Assembly (NCBI RefSeq): GCF_013820765.1
Contig: NZ_JABJVM010000016.1
Location: 1-64,000, forward strand
Origin: Paenilisteria rustica
GTDB lineage: Bacteria > Bacillota > Bacilli > Lactobacillales > Listeriaceae
Direction of reading: 5' to 3'
Length of the DNA: 64,000 bases
The notes below the pieces were generated by a model. It did no database searches, had not been told where the DNA came from, and was given only the letters and a program-made list of their open reading frames with translations. This document shows, piece by piece, positions 63,880 to 64,000 of this stretch (the first letter of the stretch is position 1; each line of letters opens with the position of its first letter). Position numbers and translations under genes: made by a program.

Positions 63880-64000
63880 CTATTTCTCTTTCCCGTGACA
63901 ATTCTTATACTTTTCGCCACTTCCACAAGGACACGGATCATTACGACCAATGTGTTGATCTTTGTGAACGGGTTGTTTCTTAGCAAGTGGTTTGCCTTCA
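63880..64000 (-). CDS. secA: SecA preprotein translocase ATPase, 3' end only
   Basis: The last 39 codons of a gene that continues beyond the right edge are present. The translated end has the SecA C-terminal zinc motif, [19 protein letters not shown], with the Cys-x-Cys...Cys-His ligands that bind zinc and SecB or the ribosome. It ends in KEK and TAG 63880-63882. secA directly upstream of prfB is the standard Firmicute order. The rest of the protein is not in the window. Confidence 0.95.
   Translation of the reverse strand, partial: EGKPLAKKQPVHKDQHIGRNDPCPCGSGEKYKNCHGKEK

Overview
The window reads as chromosome of a Listeria species, probably a lineage outside the L. monocytogenes group. 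From memory, the backbone clpP ... namA-whiA-yvcK-rapZ ... pgm-gal ... trxB-TPR-(acetyltransferase)-ppaX-lgt-hprK-yvlDCB-uvrA-uvrB ... phoU-pst-phoRP-minJ-cls-M23-P60-ftsX-ftsE-yitT-prfB-secA follows L. monocytogenes lmo2468 to lmo2510. AgrD also resembles the Listeria autoinducer precursor. Nearly all genes lie on the minus strand.

Layout. 0-1.1 kb: tRNA-Arg(CCG) and clpP with a textbook CtsR operator. 1.1-4.7 kb: a complete agr quorum-sensing operon (an unknown ORF, agrB, agrD, agrC, agrA), convergent with clpP; agrD is a 53-residue gene overlapping agrB. 4.8-7.2 kb: accessory region with two divergent, related-looking lipoproteins (one frameshifted at a run of seven A) and a small tail-anchored protein. 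7.3-11.2 kb: namA, then whiA-yvcK-rapZ. 11.2-17.1 kb: accessory block with a secreted modular surface protein, lipA and lipM (lipoate synthesis), a PlcR-like regulator and an endonuclease III relative. 17.1-24.9 kb: a complete Leloir galactose system (galK-galE-galT-galM, then galR-pgcA) with GalR-type operators over a strong promoter. 25-29 kb: an Ada-Ogt fusion, two small ORFs, trxB and a TPR regulator. 29-34 kb: acetyltransferase, ppaX, lgt, hprK and the yvlBCD-like envelope-stress cassette. 35-41 kb: uvrBA with an SOS box, csbA, and two copies of a large hairpin repeat. 41-46 kb: HD nucleotidase, a zinc/cadmium-type efflux ATPase with a CzrA-like sensor and two operators, and an XRE regulator. 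45.6-53.7 kb: phosphate uptake and its PhoPR control, with Pho boxes before pstS. 54-61 kb: division and cell wall genes (minJ, cls, two peptidoglycan hydrolases, ftsEX). 61.7-64 kb: YitT, prfB with its programmed frameshift, and the 3' end of secA.

How the parts work together. galKETM plus pgcA turn galactose into glucose 6-phosphate under GalR. PhoPR senses phosphate limitation and should switch on pstSCABB-phoU. FtsEX normally activates peptidoglycan hydrolases, and the adjacent coiled-coil P60 and M23 proteins are the natural clients. UvrBA answers LexA.

The most unusual signal is structural. Three intergenic elements (35.7, 40.9 and 53.8 kb) are long hairpins downstream of minus-strand genes. 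They share an apical motif while their stems differ in sequence but keep pairing. Next in interest are the agr locus with a predicted new autoinducer core (CPGYI) and an unknown upstream gene, and the lipA-lipM pair in a genus whose best-known member lacks lipoate synthesis.
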